Assembly (NCBI GenBank): GCA_028293765.1
Contig: JAQGOG010000097.1
Coordinates: 62,001-126,000, forward strand
Direction of reading: 5' to 3'
DNA length: 64,000 nucleotides
DNA from: Gammaproteobacteria bacterium
Lineage (GTDB): Bacteria; Pseudomonadota; Gammaproteobacteria; Steroidobacterales; Steroidobacteraceae
In this document: piece by piece, positions 43,820 through 53,330 of the stretch
Numbering within the stretch: the stretch's first letter is position 1
How the letters are laid out: each line of letters starts with the position of its first letter
The notes under the pieces: generated by a model
What the model saw: only the letters and a program-made list of their open reading frames with translations
Told to the model about the DNA's origin: nothing
The model's database searches: none
Translations under genes and position numbers: made by a program

Positions 43820-46345
43820 TTACTCTCCTCCAGCCGGGTGAGGGGACGGGGAAACTGCGGCGGTACCCGGCTTGGCAGGCACGTCGGCGACAGTCCCTGT
43901 TTCACCTGCGGGAGCCACGTTCATGCAGAAGTTGTCACTCAGTGCAATCGCCTCGATGAGGCTCTTCAACCGGTAACCGTCACTCGCCGTCGTGTGCAGA
44001 ATGTTGCGTACCGCCGGCATGTCGTTGTACCCCACTCCCCGTCCCAACGCATACGTCATCAGGTTCTGAGTGACGTTGCGCAGGTACTGATCCTGGTGCT
44101 TCAACAGGAAAGTGCGCACTCCAGCAGGCCCGTCCACGGGCGTGCCGTCATACATTACCCCGTGGGCATCGATCGGGTTGCCGTCATCCGCCGTGCGCGC
44201 CCGGCCTATAGCGTCGAACGGCTCGAGCGCGAAGCCGATCGGATCCATGAGCTTGTGGCAGCCCTGGCACGCTGGATTACTGCGATGCTCCTCCATCTGC
44301 TCGCGCATCGACGGCAGCTTCGTATTGCCCGCTGCATCGGCCGACTTGGCCGGGAGGGCGGGCACGTTCGCCGGGGGATCCGGAGCAGGCACGCCAATGA
44401 TGTTCCTCAGCACCCAGTTGCCGCGAATCACCGGCGACGTGCGTCCGGGCTGCGACGAGACGGTCAGGATGGCCCCCTTGCCGAGCAGACCCCAGCGCGC
44501 ACTCTGGCTAGCGCCGAGCTTGACGCGGCGGAAGTCGCTTCCGCGGATTCCCGGGATGCCGTAGAAGCGGGCGAGACGCTCGTTGACGAAGGTGTAGTCC
44601 GCGGTCAGCAGCTCGAGAACGCTGCGATCCTCTTCGAGGAGGCTGTTGAACAGCAACTCGACTTCGCGCCGGAACGCTTGCCGCAGGTTGTCATCAAAAT
44701 CCGGAAACTGATCCACCACGGGCGCGTGCGTCGCGAGGTTCCGCAGGCCGAGCCATTGGCCGGCAAAGTTCTTCGTCACGGCGGAGGCGCGCGGATCCGC
44801 GAGCATGCGGCGGACTTGTTGTCGCAACACCGGCGCCTTGCCTAGCTGACCGGTCTGTGCCAACTGCAGCAGCGTGTCGTCCGGAATGCTGCTCCATAAG
44901 AAGAACGAGAGTCGGGACGCCAGATCGAGATCCCCGATGCGGTACGAGGCGCCGGGCGCGAGACTCGCAGGCGTGGACTCAACGCGGTAGACAAACTTAG
45001 GATCCGCCAACACCCTGTGCACGATGGCCTCGATGCCGTCATCGAACGAACCATCGCCTCGACCGAGCGCATAGAACTGCATCAACGTGTCGACGTTTTT
45101 CGCGGTCGCGTAGCCTCGATAGGCGCGCCGCGCGAGCGTCGAGGCGATCTCACGAGCACAAGGCTCTTCCTCGCTCGCCCGAGCGGGGTGACAGGTCAAG
45201 ATCCGCGCGCGGCTGAACGATTGGGTCGCCACTGTAGACCGAGCAGGCCCGTCGACTCGGACACTGCCGATGTGGGGATAGAACGTGAAGCCGGGCAGTC
45301 CTCCGGTTTCGATGGTGCTGCGATCGAACGCCCGGTTGAGATCGAGGCCGGGAGCATAGTTGGTGGCGAGGAAGGTGACCCCAACGCGATGCAGACCCGC
45401 CTTCACCGAGTGCTTCACGTCGATCGTCCGCAATTGACCGGCACCCTCGTCATCGAATTTGCGATTGACTCTGAGGGCTTCATCCCAATCGATCCGGGTG
45501 ATGGGCTCGCCATCGATATAGACCAGCAACTGCTCACCGCGGATCTCGCCGAAGGGCCGGAAATTGCCCATGTTGCCGAGATTCACGGAAAATATTTTCA
45601 GGGTGTACTCGCCGTCCGCCGGGAACGTGTGGTCGATTTCCAGCCCGCCCCGAGTGCCGAAAGGAAGCCCCTCTACGTGGTAGTTCTGGGTCGTATCCTC
45701 GGCGACGCGATAAGTTACCTGCGTGGGTGTAGTGGCCGTTCCCATCGCAATACGGCTGATGCGCGCCGCGGCCGAAAGGTACGCGTCCAACAGTGCTGGC
45801 GACAGCGTCAGAGCCCCGGCCTGGTTGTCGAATCCCCGGCTTGCATCATCGGACGGCAGGAACTGCGTGGAGTCGATGCCGACGGCGAGCAGGTCGCGCA
45901 CGGCGTTCGCGTATTCGGAGCGGTTCAGACGATGGAGTTTCGGTTCGCGCAGATCGGGTGTCGCGTGGCTATCGACCTCGCTTTCCAGTGATGTAGCAAA
46001 GGCCTGCACCGTGGCGAGATCGGGCCGCGGCTTCCCGGCTGGGGGCATCATCCCCGCCCGCAATTTCTTCAGCATTCGCTCAGCGACCGCGGCGCTCTCG
46101 TGAGCGCTGCCCGGATCGAACACCTCGAATTCCACACCGCCCGCGTAGTCGCTGTAGTTATGGCAGTCCATGCAATACTTATCGATCAACTGGCGCTGCG
46201 CGGCTACCGGCAGTGTTTCCGCGCCGACAACCACGGTTGCGGACAACAATGCGCCGATGGCGAGACACAGCGGGGCGAGCGTCGACGCTGATGCTGACCG
46301 CCGCGACCTGTAAATCTCCTCCCTGAGAAGGGCCATCACTTGCAT
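43820..46345 (-). CDS. DUF1592-family multidomain protein with two CxxCH haem sites
   Basis: An 841-residue periplasmic protein. The first haem site is CMDCH (58-62), followed by the PSCyt1/DUF1587 region and a carbohydrate-binding-like beta domain (DHTFPADGEYTLKIFSVNLG). Then come DUF1595/DUF1592 (DLDLASRLSFFLWSSIPDDT), DUF1588 (SPVIRGNWVLRNIIGVPAPD) and DUF1585. A second site, CQGCH, lies around 693-697. The ATG at 46345 or the one at 46336, which overlaps the ankyrin stop as TGATG, could start it. Haem-based electron transfer to an extracytoplasmic catabolic enzyme is inferred. Confidence 0.92.
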   Translation of the reverse strand: MQVMALLREEIYRSRRSASASTLAPLCLAIGALLSATVVVGAETLPVAAQRQLIDKYCMDCHNYSDYAGGVEFEVFDPGSAHESAAVAERMLKKLRAGMMPPAGKPRPDLATVQAFATSLESEVDSHATPDLREPKLHRLNRSEYANAVRDLLAVGIDSTQFLPSDDASRGFDNQAGALTLSPALLDAYLSAAARISRIAMGTATTPTQVTYRVAEDTTQNYHVEGLPFGTRGGLEIDHTFPADGEYTLKIFSVNLGNMGNFRPFGEIRGEQLLVYIDGEPITRIDWDEALRVNRKFDDEGAGQLRTIDVKHSVKAGLHRVGVTFLATNYAPGLDLNRAFDRSTIETGGLPGFTFYPHIGSVRVDGPARSTVATQSFSRARILTCHPARASEEEPCAREIASTLARRAYRGYATAKNVDTLMQFYALGRGDGSFDDGIEAIVHRVLADPKFVYRVESTPASLAPGASYRIGDLDLASRLSFFLWSSIPDDTLLQLAQTGQLGKAPVLRQQVRRMLADPRASAVTKNFAGQWLGLRNLATHAPVVDQFPDFDDNLRQAFRREVELLFNSLLEEDRSVLELLTADYTFVNERLARFYGIPGIRGSDFRRVKLGASQSARWGLLGKGAILTVSSQPGRTSPVIRGNWVLRNIIGVPAPDPPANVPALPAKSADAAGNTKLPSMREQMEEHRSNPACQGCHKLMDPIGFALEPFDAIGRARTADDGNPIDAHGVMYDGTPVDGPAGVRTFLLKHQDQYLRNVTQNLMTYALGRGVGYNDMPAVRNILHTTASDGYRLKSLIEAIALSDNFCMNVAPAGETGTVADVPAKPGTAAVSPSPHPAGGE

Positions 46346-48111
46346 AGATCCGTGACGCAGATCGAGGCCAGCGTGCGTCCCTCAGCGGGCATTGGCAGTC
46401 CGCGCTCCTTCATCAGCCGGCGCAGTAGCGCGGCGGTTGCTGGATGGGGAACTGCTGACTGCACGCCCACACGCACTAGACCGTCGGCATAGTCGATTGC
46501 CTGCCATGACACGCCGGCCAGCACGTGAATACTGTCCCGGCTGCCAATGTCGCGGGTCGCGAGATTGGCTCCGTGTTGCACGAGCAGTTCGATCACGTCG
46601 TTGCGTCCCTTGTGAGCGGCTCCCATTAGGGCGGTCCGCTCATCCAGTGTGTCCTGCGCATTGACGTCGGCACCCAGATCAAGCAGCAGCTTGACCGTGT
46701 CATAGGTGGCCTGCGCAGACCATTCGTAAGTGACCCCCTCCACCCAACCGATGCCGCTGGCCACCATGAGTGGCGTCACGTTGTAGTCAGTCGCAATCGA
46801 CGGGTCCGCGCCATGCTCAAGCAGTAAGTTCAGCAGCACGAGATCGCCGGACTGCGCAGCGCGCAGAAATGGCGTTGCGCCCTCCTCGTTGAGCCATTGA
46901 TGTGTGAAGACGGTTCGCGTTTCAGTGCTGGACCGCATGCGCAGATTCGGTTTGGCGCCGACGGCGAGAAGCCGCTTGATAAACTCCAGATGGTCCATAT
47001 CCGGCTTGCGCGTAGGGTAGTCACCACCTTCGATATTCCGGTTGTCCGTTGCGATGTACAGCGGACTCCAGCCACCCTCGTTGGCAATGTTCGGATCAGC
47101 ACCGTGCTCGAGGAGATAGAGGCCGAGGCGATAGGAACGGTTTTGCGTAGCGACCAGCAGCGCTGTCCAGCCGTACTCGCTGGTCTGGTTCACGGCAGCT
47201 CCAGCCCCGAGGAGCGCCTTCACGGTCTCGAGGTCTCCTTCGCGCGCCGCGAACAGTAGAGCCGTCAGGCCACCCCATTGCTTGTCGTCGTGCTTCGAGC
47301 GCTCGGCGGTAGTGGGAAATTTCGCGATCGCCGTCTTGGCCGCTGAAATCTCCGCCTCGAGTCGACGGCGCGCGACAGCGCGCGCTTCGTCGTCGTTCTG
47401 CGTGCCAGGGTTTATCTTCGCGCCCGGAGCGTTCTCGTCGACAGTTGTGCCACCCTGCCCAACGCCGAGAATAAACTCCCTAATACGATCACGGCTCGAG
47501 TCAGCGAGATAGGGCGCACGCCCGGGTTTGGTCGTCGCGGAGCGAGCGCCGACAGCGGCGCCTTTTGAGACCAGGAAGTGCACGGCTTCCGAATTGGAGT
47601 TCGCCGCCGCCCACATCAAAGCCGTCGTGCCGCGAAGCTGCTCGCGCGCCTCGATTTTTGCTCCGCGTGAAAGCAAGAGCTTCAGGACGGGCACGCTGCC
47701 GGTCCTCGCGGCCATCATCAATGGGGTTTCGCCGTGGCTCAGGGTCTGATTGGCAGCAGCGCCGGCGTTCAGCAGCAGCCGGACCAGATCTGCATTGCCC
47801 GACTCACACGCCAGCGCCAGTGGCGTCATCCCGGTGCCGGTGCGCACTCCGGGATCGGCCCCCGCCCTGAGCAGCGCCGCCGCCGCGCGGCCGTTCCCGT
47901 GATAAGCAGCCCAGTGTAGAGCTGTACTCCCGTCTGCCTGAGCGGCGTTCACGTCCGCCCTGGCGGCGATCAGGTGCTCCAGCCCCCTTTCGTCCCGTCG
48001 CATGACGGCATCTGCCACATCGCTGCCTGCCGCAGCGTTACTGCAGATCATGCCCACCAGGACGAGCAGCGACAGCTTCGTCCTGTGGCGGACCTCACTC
48101 ACCCTGGCCAT
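46336..48111 (-). CDS. Exported ankyrin-repeat protein
   Basis: A 591-residue protein with a signal peptide (LSLLVLVGMICSNAAAGS), so it is probably periplasmic. At least eight ankyrin repeats are visible in two blocks (for example DGSTALHWAAYHGNGRAAAA, GMTPLALACESGNADLVRLL, GWTALLVATQNRSYRLGLYL), with a charged linker around residues 220-290 between them. The start at 48111 has AGGGGA nine bases upstream; the frame beyond it to 48312 has no signal. It leads an operon with the DUF1592, DUF1552 and DUF6152 genes, so it may scaffold these proteins. Confidence 0.92.
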   Translation of the reverse strand: MARVSEVRHRTKLSLLVLVGMICSNAAAGSDVADAVMRRDERGLEHLIAARADVNAAQADGSTALHWAAYHGNGRAAAALLRAGADPGVRTGTGMTPLALACESGNADLVRLLLNAGAAANQTLSHGETPLMMAARTGSVPVLKLLLSRGAKIEAREQLRGTTALMWAAANSNSEAVHFLVSKGAAVGARSATTKPGRAPYLADSSRDRIREFILGVGQGGTTVDENAPGAKINPGTQNDDEARAVARRRLEAEISAAKTAIAKFPTTAERSKHDDKQWGGLTALLFAAREGDLETVKALLGAGAAVNQTSEYGWTALLVATQNRSYRLGLYLLEHGADPNIANEGGWSPLYIATDNRNIEGGDYPTRKPDMDHLEFIKRLLAVGAKPNLRMRSSTETRTVFTHQWLNEEGATPFLRAAQSGDLVLLNLLLEHGADPSIATDYNVTPLMVASGIGWVEGVTYEWSAQATYDTVKLLLDLGADVNAQDTLDERTALMGAAHKGRNDVIELLVQHGANLATRDIGSRDSIHVLAGVSWQAIDYADGLVRVGVQSAVPHPATAALLRRLMKERGLPMPAEGRTLASICVTDLCK

Positions 48112-48460
48112 CGATCGTTGTCCCCTGGCGGGCCCCCAAACAGGCCCATTCCACACCGATCTGCCGCGCCGGAGCGCGGTTGTTTGTCCGACCGAGGCGG
48201 TCGGGTGGCTCGTTACCGTCACTGGCGGCGCAAATGCCCCGCTCGGGCCGGCGGGCCCCATCCGTGCCCTCCAATTCATCGTAGCTCGGTCTTGCGATGG
48301 GTTAAAGGCCAACGTTGCAGCCGTCCGACAGGTGAATTTGCCTGATACAGGAGCCTTGCCAACTCCATTAGCGACACACTGTTATGCGGTCGTTGGTGCC
48401 GCAACTGTGAAGAAATCCAAAGTGCAGCGCGGCGCCCTGCTCTGCCGCCGGAATCGTTCC
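48112..48460. other. Intergenic region upstream of the ankyrin operon
   Basis: About 350 bases between the ankyrin start and the end of the peroxidase gene. It should contain the promoter of the ankyrin-DUF1592-DUF1552 unit. No repeat or RNA gene was recognised. Confidence 0.4.
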
Positions 48461-48940
48461 TTACAGTGCGTCTGAGATGTCCTGCAAAAGCCCACTATCC
48501 TGCGGCTTGGTCGCAGGCGGGTAGCGCTTGAGCACGCGGCCGTCGCGCCCGATCAGGAACTTCTCGAAATTCCAGGTGATGTCGCCGGCGATTCCCGTGG
48601 CCGGTGCGGTCAGGAAGCCGTAGACCGGGTGGCGGTCCGCTCCGTTCACGTCGACCTTCACGCTCATCGGGAAGCTCACGTCGTACTTCGCCTGGCAGAA
48701 CTGCACGATGTCCGACTCGCTGCCGGGCTCCTGCGCTCCGAACTGATTGCAGGGGAACGCCACGACGGAGAAGTCGTGCTCACGCAACTCACGATGCAAT
48801 TGTTCGAGGCCGGAATACTGCGGCGTCAACCCGCACTGGCTCGCCACGTTCACTGCAAGCACGACCTTGCCCCGCAGGCCGCCGAGGAGGTCGGGCAGCC
48901 CGTCGATGCTCCGAACAGCGATGTCGTAAAAGCCGGCCAT
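48461..48940 (-). CDS. Glutathione peroxidase (thioredoxin-type, Cys-dependent)
   Basis: A 159-residue peroxidase that reduces H2O2 or lipid peroxides. The catalytic tetrad is visible: Cys36 in VASQCGLTPQY, Gln70 in NQFGAQEPG, and Trp123-Asn124 in ITWNFEKFLIG. Length is normal. There is no signal peptide, so it is cytoplasmic. It is a single gene, divergent from the exported dehydrogenases. Confidence 0.96.
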   Translation of the reverse strand: MAGFYDIAVRSIDGLPDLLGGLRGKVVLAVNVASQCGLTPQYSGLEQLHRELREHDFSVVAFPCNQFGAQEPGSESDIVQFCQAKYDVSFPMSVKVDVNGADRHPVYGFLTAPATGIAGDITWNFEKFLIGRDGRVLKRYPPATKPQDSGLLQDISDAL

Positions 48941-49254
48941 AGGCTTGCTCCGTGTTCCATCAAACAGGCCAGCAGCGTGGATGATCCGGGCCTGAACGTC
49001 AAAAAAAGGGTAAGCAATGCGCGGGCCTCAGGCGCTCCGGCTCGAGGGAAGTACGCGCTCAGGGGGACGTCAAAGCGCGCCAAGCCTCACTCGTCAAATG
49101 ACTTTTTCCGCCGCCCACCTGTGCCCGCTGCGACTCCCAGTACGGACGTTGAGGCATACTCCGCCTCGGTAAGGCGCCCGCAACACGGTGCCGCAGGCGC
49201 GGCACGGCCTTTGGACGAGTCAACACTCTGAAGCCCAAACACCGAGAGCCACGT
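48941..49254. other. Divergent intergenic region, peroxidase / dehydrogenase pair
   Basis: About 310 bases that must serve both the minus-strand peroxidase and the plus-strand dehydrogenase genes. Short open frames here lack family features. I could not place promoters with confidence. Confidence 0.4.
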
Positions 49255-50436
49255 ATGTCCAAGAAGGATAGTCCTCAGTCCCAAGCCACGACGGACCGCT
49301 TCGCGCCCGAGCGCCGTAGGTTCTTGCAGGACAGCGCGCTACTCGGTGCGGGAGCGGTAAGTCTGCTCGCGGAGTTTGGCGTGAGCCAATACGCCGTGGC
49401 GCAGAACGCCCCGCCGGCCGGGGGGCAGGGCGGACCTGCGGGAGCATTCAAGGCACCGCCTCCGGAGCCGAAGGTCGCCCAATCCGCGCCCTTGAATCGT
49501 TTGCAGGGCAAGGTCGCCTATATCACGGCCTCCTCGGATGGGATCGGCCTCGGCATCGCCCGCGCCGCATCCAATGCCGGGATGAAAGTCTGCATTGGCT
49601 ACCGCAACGAGGAGCGCCTCGCAGCCGCGCTGGCACTGTTCAAGAAGGACAACGCAGGCGTCTTCCCGATCAAGCATGACGTGACGGATCGGGACGGCTG
49701 GGTAAAGGTGCTCGAGCAGATCAAGAGCAAGTACGGCAAGCTGCATCTGCTGGTCAACAACGCCGGTATCAAGACGTGGGCCAAGGTCAGCGCAGTGTCC
49801 CCCGCCGACTGGGACAACGCTGTAGCGGTGAACTACACCGCGATCTACAACAGTGTCGCTGTTTGCTTGCCGCACATGCTCGAGCACGGCGAGGGCTCGC
49901 ACATCATGTGTACCTCATCGATGAGCGGCCTGCTTCCCGGCGGTCCCCTGGGCGTTTACACCGCCACCAAGATTGCGGCCGTAGGCCTCATGGAGGCGCT
50001 GCGCGTCGAGCTCGAGGGTACGACCGTCGGCACCTCGGCGTTCTGTCCGGGCGGCGTCAACACCGACAACTATTTTGCGACGGGCGAGGAAAATCCGTAT
50101 CGCGCGGCGCAGCTGGCTAAGGCCGCTGTAAGCGCGGGTGCCGGTGCTCCCGCACAGCCGCGCCTGCCGCCCGCGGGAATGGATCCGCTGGAAGCCGGCG
50201 AGCGGGTGTTGAACGGTGTCATCAACAACGACCTCTTCATCGTCACTCATCCGGAGTACATGCCGGGCACCCAGCAGCGCTTCGCTGCGGTGTTGGTGTC
50301 CGAACCGGTGGAAAACACGCCGCCGCCGCAAGACAGGGTAAAGATCGAGACGCGGGTGCTGCATGCCGGCATCTACGCTCGCGAAGTCGCGCATCGGAAG
50401 AGGAAGCGCAAGTCCTTTCGCAGCGTCACGGTCTAA
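49255..50436 (+). CDS. Short-chain dehydrogenase with an N-terminal Tat signal (first of a tandem pair)
   Basis: A 393-residue SDR. The N-terminus has a twin-arginine motif (ERRRFLQDSALLGAGAVSLL) and a Pro/Gly-rich linker. The SDR core begins about residue 85: cofactor motif YITASSDGIGLGIARA, then LLVNNAGIK, the catalytic Ser in TSSMSGLLPGG and YTATK with Tyr and Lys. Export is surprising because NAD(P) is not normally free in the periplasm; a cofactor bound before Tat export is possible, as in glucose-fructose oxidoreductase. Substrate unknown. It is closely related to the next gene. Confidence 0.9.
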   Translation: MSKKDSPQSQATTDRFAPERRRFLQDSALLGAGAVSLLAEFGVSQYAVAQNAPPAGGQGGPAGAFKAPPPEPKVAQSAPLNRLQGKVAYITASSDGIGLGIARAASNAGMKVCIGYRNEERLAAALALFKKDNAGVFPIKHDVTDRDGWVKVLEQIKSKYGKLHLLVNNAGIKTWAKVSAVSPADWDNAVAVNYTAIYNSVAVCLPHMLEHGEGSHIMCTSSMSGLLPGGPLGVYTATKIAAVGLMEALRVELEGTTVGTSAFCPGGVNTDNYFATGEENPYRAAQLAKAAVSAGAGAPAQPRLPPAGMDPLEAGERVLNGVINNDLFIVTHPEYMPGTQQRFAAVLVSEPVENTPPPQDRVKIETRVLHAGIYAREVAHRKRKRKSFRSVTV

Positions 50437-50490
50437 AGGCCGGATCGACAGCAGCCTGTCTGCAACCCAAGCTAACTACCGAGAATTCGT

Positions 50491-51642
50491 ATGTCCAAGA
50501 AGCATGAGATCCAGGCGGCGCGCGCTGCGGCAGCGACGCTCGATCGGCGCCAATTCATGGGAAACGGCGCGGCGCTCGGCGCCACTCTGGGAGCCGTGTT
50601 CGCCGGTCTCGGAGGTACTGTGGTCGCACAGAACGCGCCCGCACCGCCCGCTGCGGGCGGGGCGGGTCCACGCCCGGGTGGGCCTGCACCGGCGGAGCCG
50701 GGGGTGTCACAGCCGCCTCAGCTGAAGGATCTCAAAGGCAAAGTCGCCTACATCACCGCCTCCTCGGACGGCATCGGCCTGGGCATTGCCCGCGCCGCCT
50801 CCAACGCAGGCATGAAGGTGGTCATCGGGTATCGCAACGAGGAGCGCCTCAAAGCCGCCCTGCCCCTTTTCAAAGCCGACAACGCCGGCGTACTCCCGAT
50901 CAAGCATGACGTGACCGATCGCGATGGCTGGCAGAGTCTGCTCGAGGAGATCAAGCGCAAGTACGGCAACCTGCACCTGGTCGTGAACAATGCCGGCGTG
51001 AAGACGCTGCGCCAGGCGAGTCAGGCGAAATACGAAGAGTGGGACAACGCGGTTGCGGTCAATTTCACCGCGATCTACAACAGCGTCGCGACCTGTCTGC
51101 CGCACATGTTGCAGCATGGGGAAGGAGGCCACTTCGTGACGACCGCCTCGATGGGCGGTCTGCTCCCAGGTGTGAGTGCAGGGGTCTACACGTCCACGAA
51201 GATCGCGGCCGTCGGTATCATGGAGGCGCTGCGCGTGGAACTCGAATCCACGACAGTGGGCACCTCGGTGTTCTGTCCCGGAATCGTCAGCACCGACAAC
51301 TATCCGATGGGCGAGGAGAATCCCTTCCGCGCGGCACAGCTGGCCAAGGCCGGGGCGCCCCCGCGCCCGCCCGCTATGGCCCTGCCCGGCATGGATCCGC
51401 TCGAGGCGGGTGAGCGCGTGTTGAACGGCGTCCTGAACAACGACCTCTTCATCCTCACTCATCCGGAGTTCAAGCCGGGCATTCAGGAGCGGTTCGCTGC
51501 GATCATGGCCTCCACGCCGATCGTGGAGACTCCGATTCCGCAGCCGCGCATCGACTCCGAGCGCGTCGTGCTCAGATGCGGTATCTATCCCCGCGAGATC
51601 GAGCACCGCTCGCAGAAGCGCAAGAGCTATCGCAACGCCTGA
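50491..51642 (+). CDS. Short-chain dehydrogenase with an N-terminal Tat signal (second of a tandem pair)
   Basis: A 383-residue paralogue of the preceding gene, 54 bases downstream, with a shared start MSKK. The Tat signal is LDRRQFMGNGAALGATLGAV. The core again shows YITASSDGIGLGIARA, VVNNAGVKT, a catalytic Ser in TTASMGGLLPG and YTSTK. Both end in a similar basic tail (HRSQKRKSYRNA here). The core is well conserved while signals and linkers differ, so the duplication is old and both copies are kept under selection. Confidence 0.9.
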   Translation: MSKKHEIQAARAAAATLDRRQFMGNGAALGATLGAVFAGLGGTVVAQNAPAPPAAGGAGPRPGGPAPAEPGVSQPPQLKDLKGKVAYITASSDGIGLGIARAASNAGMKVVIGYRNEERLKAALPLFKADNAGVLPIKHDVTDRDGWQSLLEEIKRKYGNLHLVVNNAGVKTLRQASQAKYEEWDNAVAVNFTAIYNSVATCLPHMLQHGEGGHFVTTASMGGLLPGVSAGVYTSTKIAAVGIMEALRVELESTTVGTSVFCPGIVSTDNYPMGEENPFRAAQLAKAGAPPRPPAMALPGMDPLEAGERVLNGVLNNDLFILTHPEFKPGIQERFAAIMASTPIVETPIPQPRIDSERVVLRCGIYPREIEHRSQKRKSYRNA

Positions 51643-52223
51643 AGCACCTCCCGCGTCCGGCCAGGCCCGCTGCCGATGGGTTGGTCGGACCCGGTGGTCT
51701 TGCCGCTTTGATTCGTGGTGCGCTGTTCAGCGCGACATCCGGACGCCGACCCGCGACTCGAGGTCGGACTTGACCGACCGCCCTGGTCCTGGCCGACTCG
51801 CTGGCAGCCGTACAATGTCGGCATTTCAACATGGGGCGCTACCCTGCTGAGGGGCTTGAACTGCGCTGGATTGAGGAACGTCTTGCACGGATCTGTGTTA
51901 CTTCAGCCTGTCCACCTGGTGCTTGTGTTTGGCGAGATTCGTCAGGTCTCAAACGGCGCACGATCCGTTAGGCTCCTCGTACCAGCTCAGTGAGGCCGCC
52001 GTTGCGGACCCTCCGCAGGGTGCTCCACCTTTTCGGTGACCGCAGTCAAGGTCCAGGTTCGGGGCTGCTGCATGCCTGACTCGAGATCTTTTTGGGAACT
52101 ATCTTTGATTGGCCGAGTTCAACGGCCGGGCGCAGATCACGTTTTCCTGCAAGTCATAGTCATCAGCGTCGGGCGCGGGCACGGGAACGGCTTGTGGCCT
52201 CGCCCGCCAAAGGGAGAGCTGCG
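51643..52223. other. Intergenic region without recognised gene
   Basis: A 581-base gap. Frames in it are short or are shadows. Base composition is mixed, with an AT-richer patch near 51880-52120. A promoter for the following gene is expected but was not located. Confidence 0.4.
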
Positions 52224-53270
52224 GTGCGCTTGCTTAACTCCTTGTTTGTTGTCGTCTGTCTCGTCTTCCTCAGCACAACTTGTGCGTTCGCACAAAGCGT
52301 CGACGAGCGCCGGGGGCACGAACAGATCGAGCCGTACCACAAACATCATGACAAGCTTCACGGCCACAACCACGTCTACCCGGACCGAGGTGCCATATTT
52401 CGCGAGGTGCCGCAGGGAGCGGTCGTTGTCAACTACGCCGGCGTGTCGTACCGGTTCCGCGACGGCGTTTGGTTCGAGCCACGGGGCCCGGCGTTCATCG
52501 TCGTCGTGCCGCCGATTGGCCTCGTCGTTCCGACTCTGCCCGCCTTCGCGACGACCGTCGAGAGCGGCGGCCAAAGGTATCTCTACTCGAACGACATCTA
52601 CTATCGGGCCCGGCCCGATCTTGGTGGCTACGAGGTCGTGAACGATCCGAGGGACGAGCCGGCGACGGCTGCTGGATCCGCCGCGGCGGCCGGCGCGCCG
52701 CCTACCGGCGTACCAACACCGGCAACTCCAGCCGCATCAGCCACGGTGATTGCGCCGCCCGCGCCAACCGTATCTGACGCGGCCACTGGCGCGCCGCCCT
52801 CCAGCGCACCAGCAGCGGCAAAGCTGGCCGCAGCATCTCCGTCGACTCCACTGGCCACGGTGACCGCGCCGCCCGCGCCAACCGTATCTGACGCGGCCAC
52901 TGGCGCGCCGCCCTCCGGCGCACCAGCGGCCGCAACGCAGGCCGCAGCACCTCCGTCGACTGCACCGGCCACGGTGAGCGCGCCAGCGGCGGGGCCCGTG
53001 CCTACGTTGCCAACCGCGCCCTCCGTAGCAGGGACCTTACCGGTCCTGGCTTCCGGGCCGTCGCGAGGAGCCAAGGTCTTCGCGAACCCGAAAAACGGTC
53101 AAACCATCGACGAGCAGGCACGCGATCACTATGAGTGTTACCGGTTTGGCGTCGCACAGAGCGGCTTCGATCCGATGCGCTCGAACAGCGGGGGCTCGTC
53201 AGCCGGGCAGTCCAATTATGAGCGGGCGCAGGCGGCTTGCTTTGAGGGACGCGGTTATACGATTCGGTGA
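52224..53270 (+). CDS. Secreted DUF6515-type protein with Ala/Pro repeats and a C-terminal Cys-containing domain
   Basis: A 348-residue protein starting at GTG (GGGAGAG upstream) with signal peptide NSLFVVVCLVFLSTTCAFAQ. A His-rich stretch (HKHHDKLHGHNH) comes first. Then follows a DUF6515-like beta region (VSYRFRDGVWFEPRGP, IVVVPPIGLVVPTLPAF). Two 38-residue Ala/Pro-rich repeats come next. The end domain has PKNGQTIDEQARDHYECYRF, AQSGFDP and ACFEGRGYTIR; it recurs in the next gene. The His run could bind metal. An envelope structural role is likely but unproven. Confidence 0.75.
   Translation: MRLLNSLFVVVCLVFLSTTCAFAQSVDERRGHEQIEPYHKHHDKLHGHNHVYPDRGAIFREVPQGAVVVNYAGVSYRFRDGVWFEPRGPAFIVVVPPIGLVVPTLPAFATTVESGGQRYLYSNDIYYRARPDLGGYEVVNDPRDEPATAAGSAAAAGAPPTGVPTPATPAASATVIAPPAPTVSDAATGAPPSSAPAAAKLAAASPSTPLATVTAPPAPTVSDAATGAPPSGAPAAATQAAAPPSTAPATVSAPAAGPVPTLPTAPSVAGTLPVLASGPSRGAKVFANPKNGQTIDEQARDHYECYRFGVAQSGFDPMRSNSGGSSAGQSNYERAQAACFEGRGYTIR
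52752..52979 (+). repeat. 114-base tandem repeat, two copies, inside a coding region
   Basis: The unit starting GCGCCGCCCGCGCCAACCGT at 52752 recurs at 52866, exactly 114 bases later, with few differences. It encodes the 38-residue Ala/Pro/Thr unit containing TVSDAATGAPPS. The high similarity at DNA level points to a recent duplication. Confidence 0.85.
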
Positions 53271-53330
53271 TCGGCGTCCAGGCTCGCGCTCGAGATTGTA
53301 TGCCGAAGGTACACGGTCAGGAGCAACAAC

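Noticed and set aside
43532-44845. Plus-strand 437-residue open frame
   Set aside because: It is antisense to the DUF1552 and DUF1592 genes and reads as low-complexity Arg/His-rich sequence.
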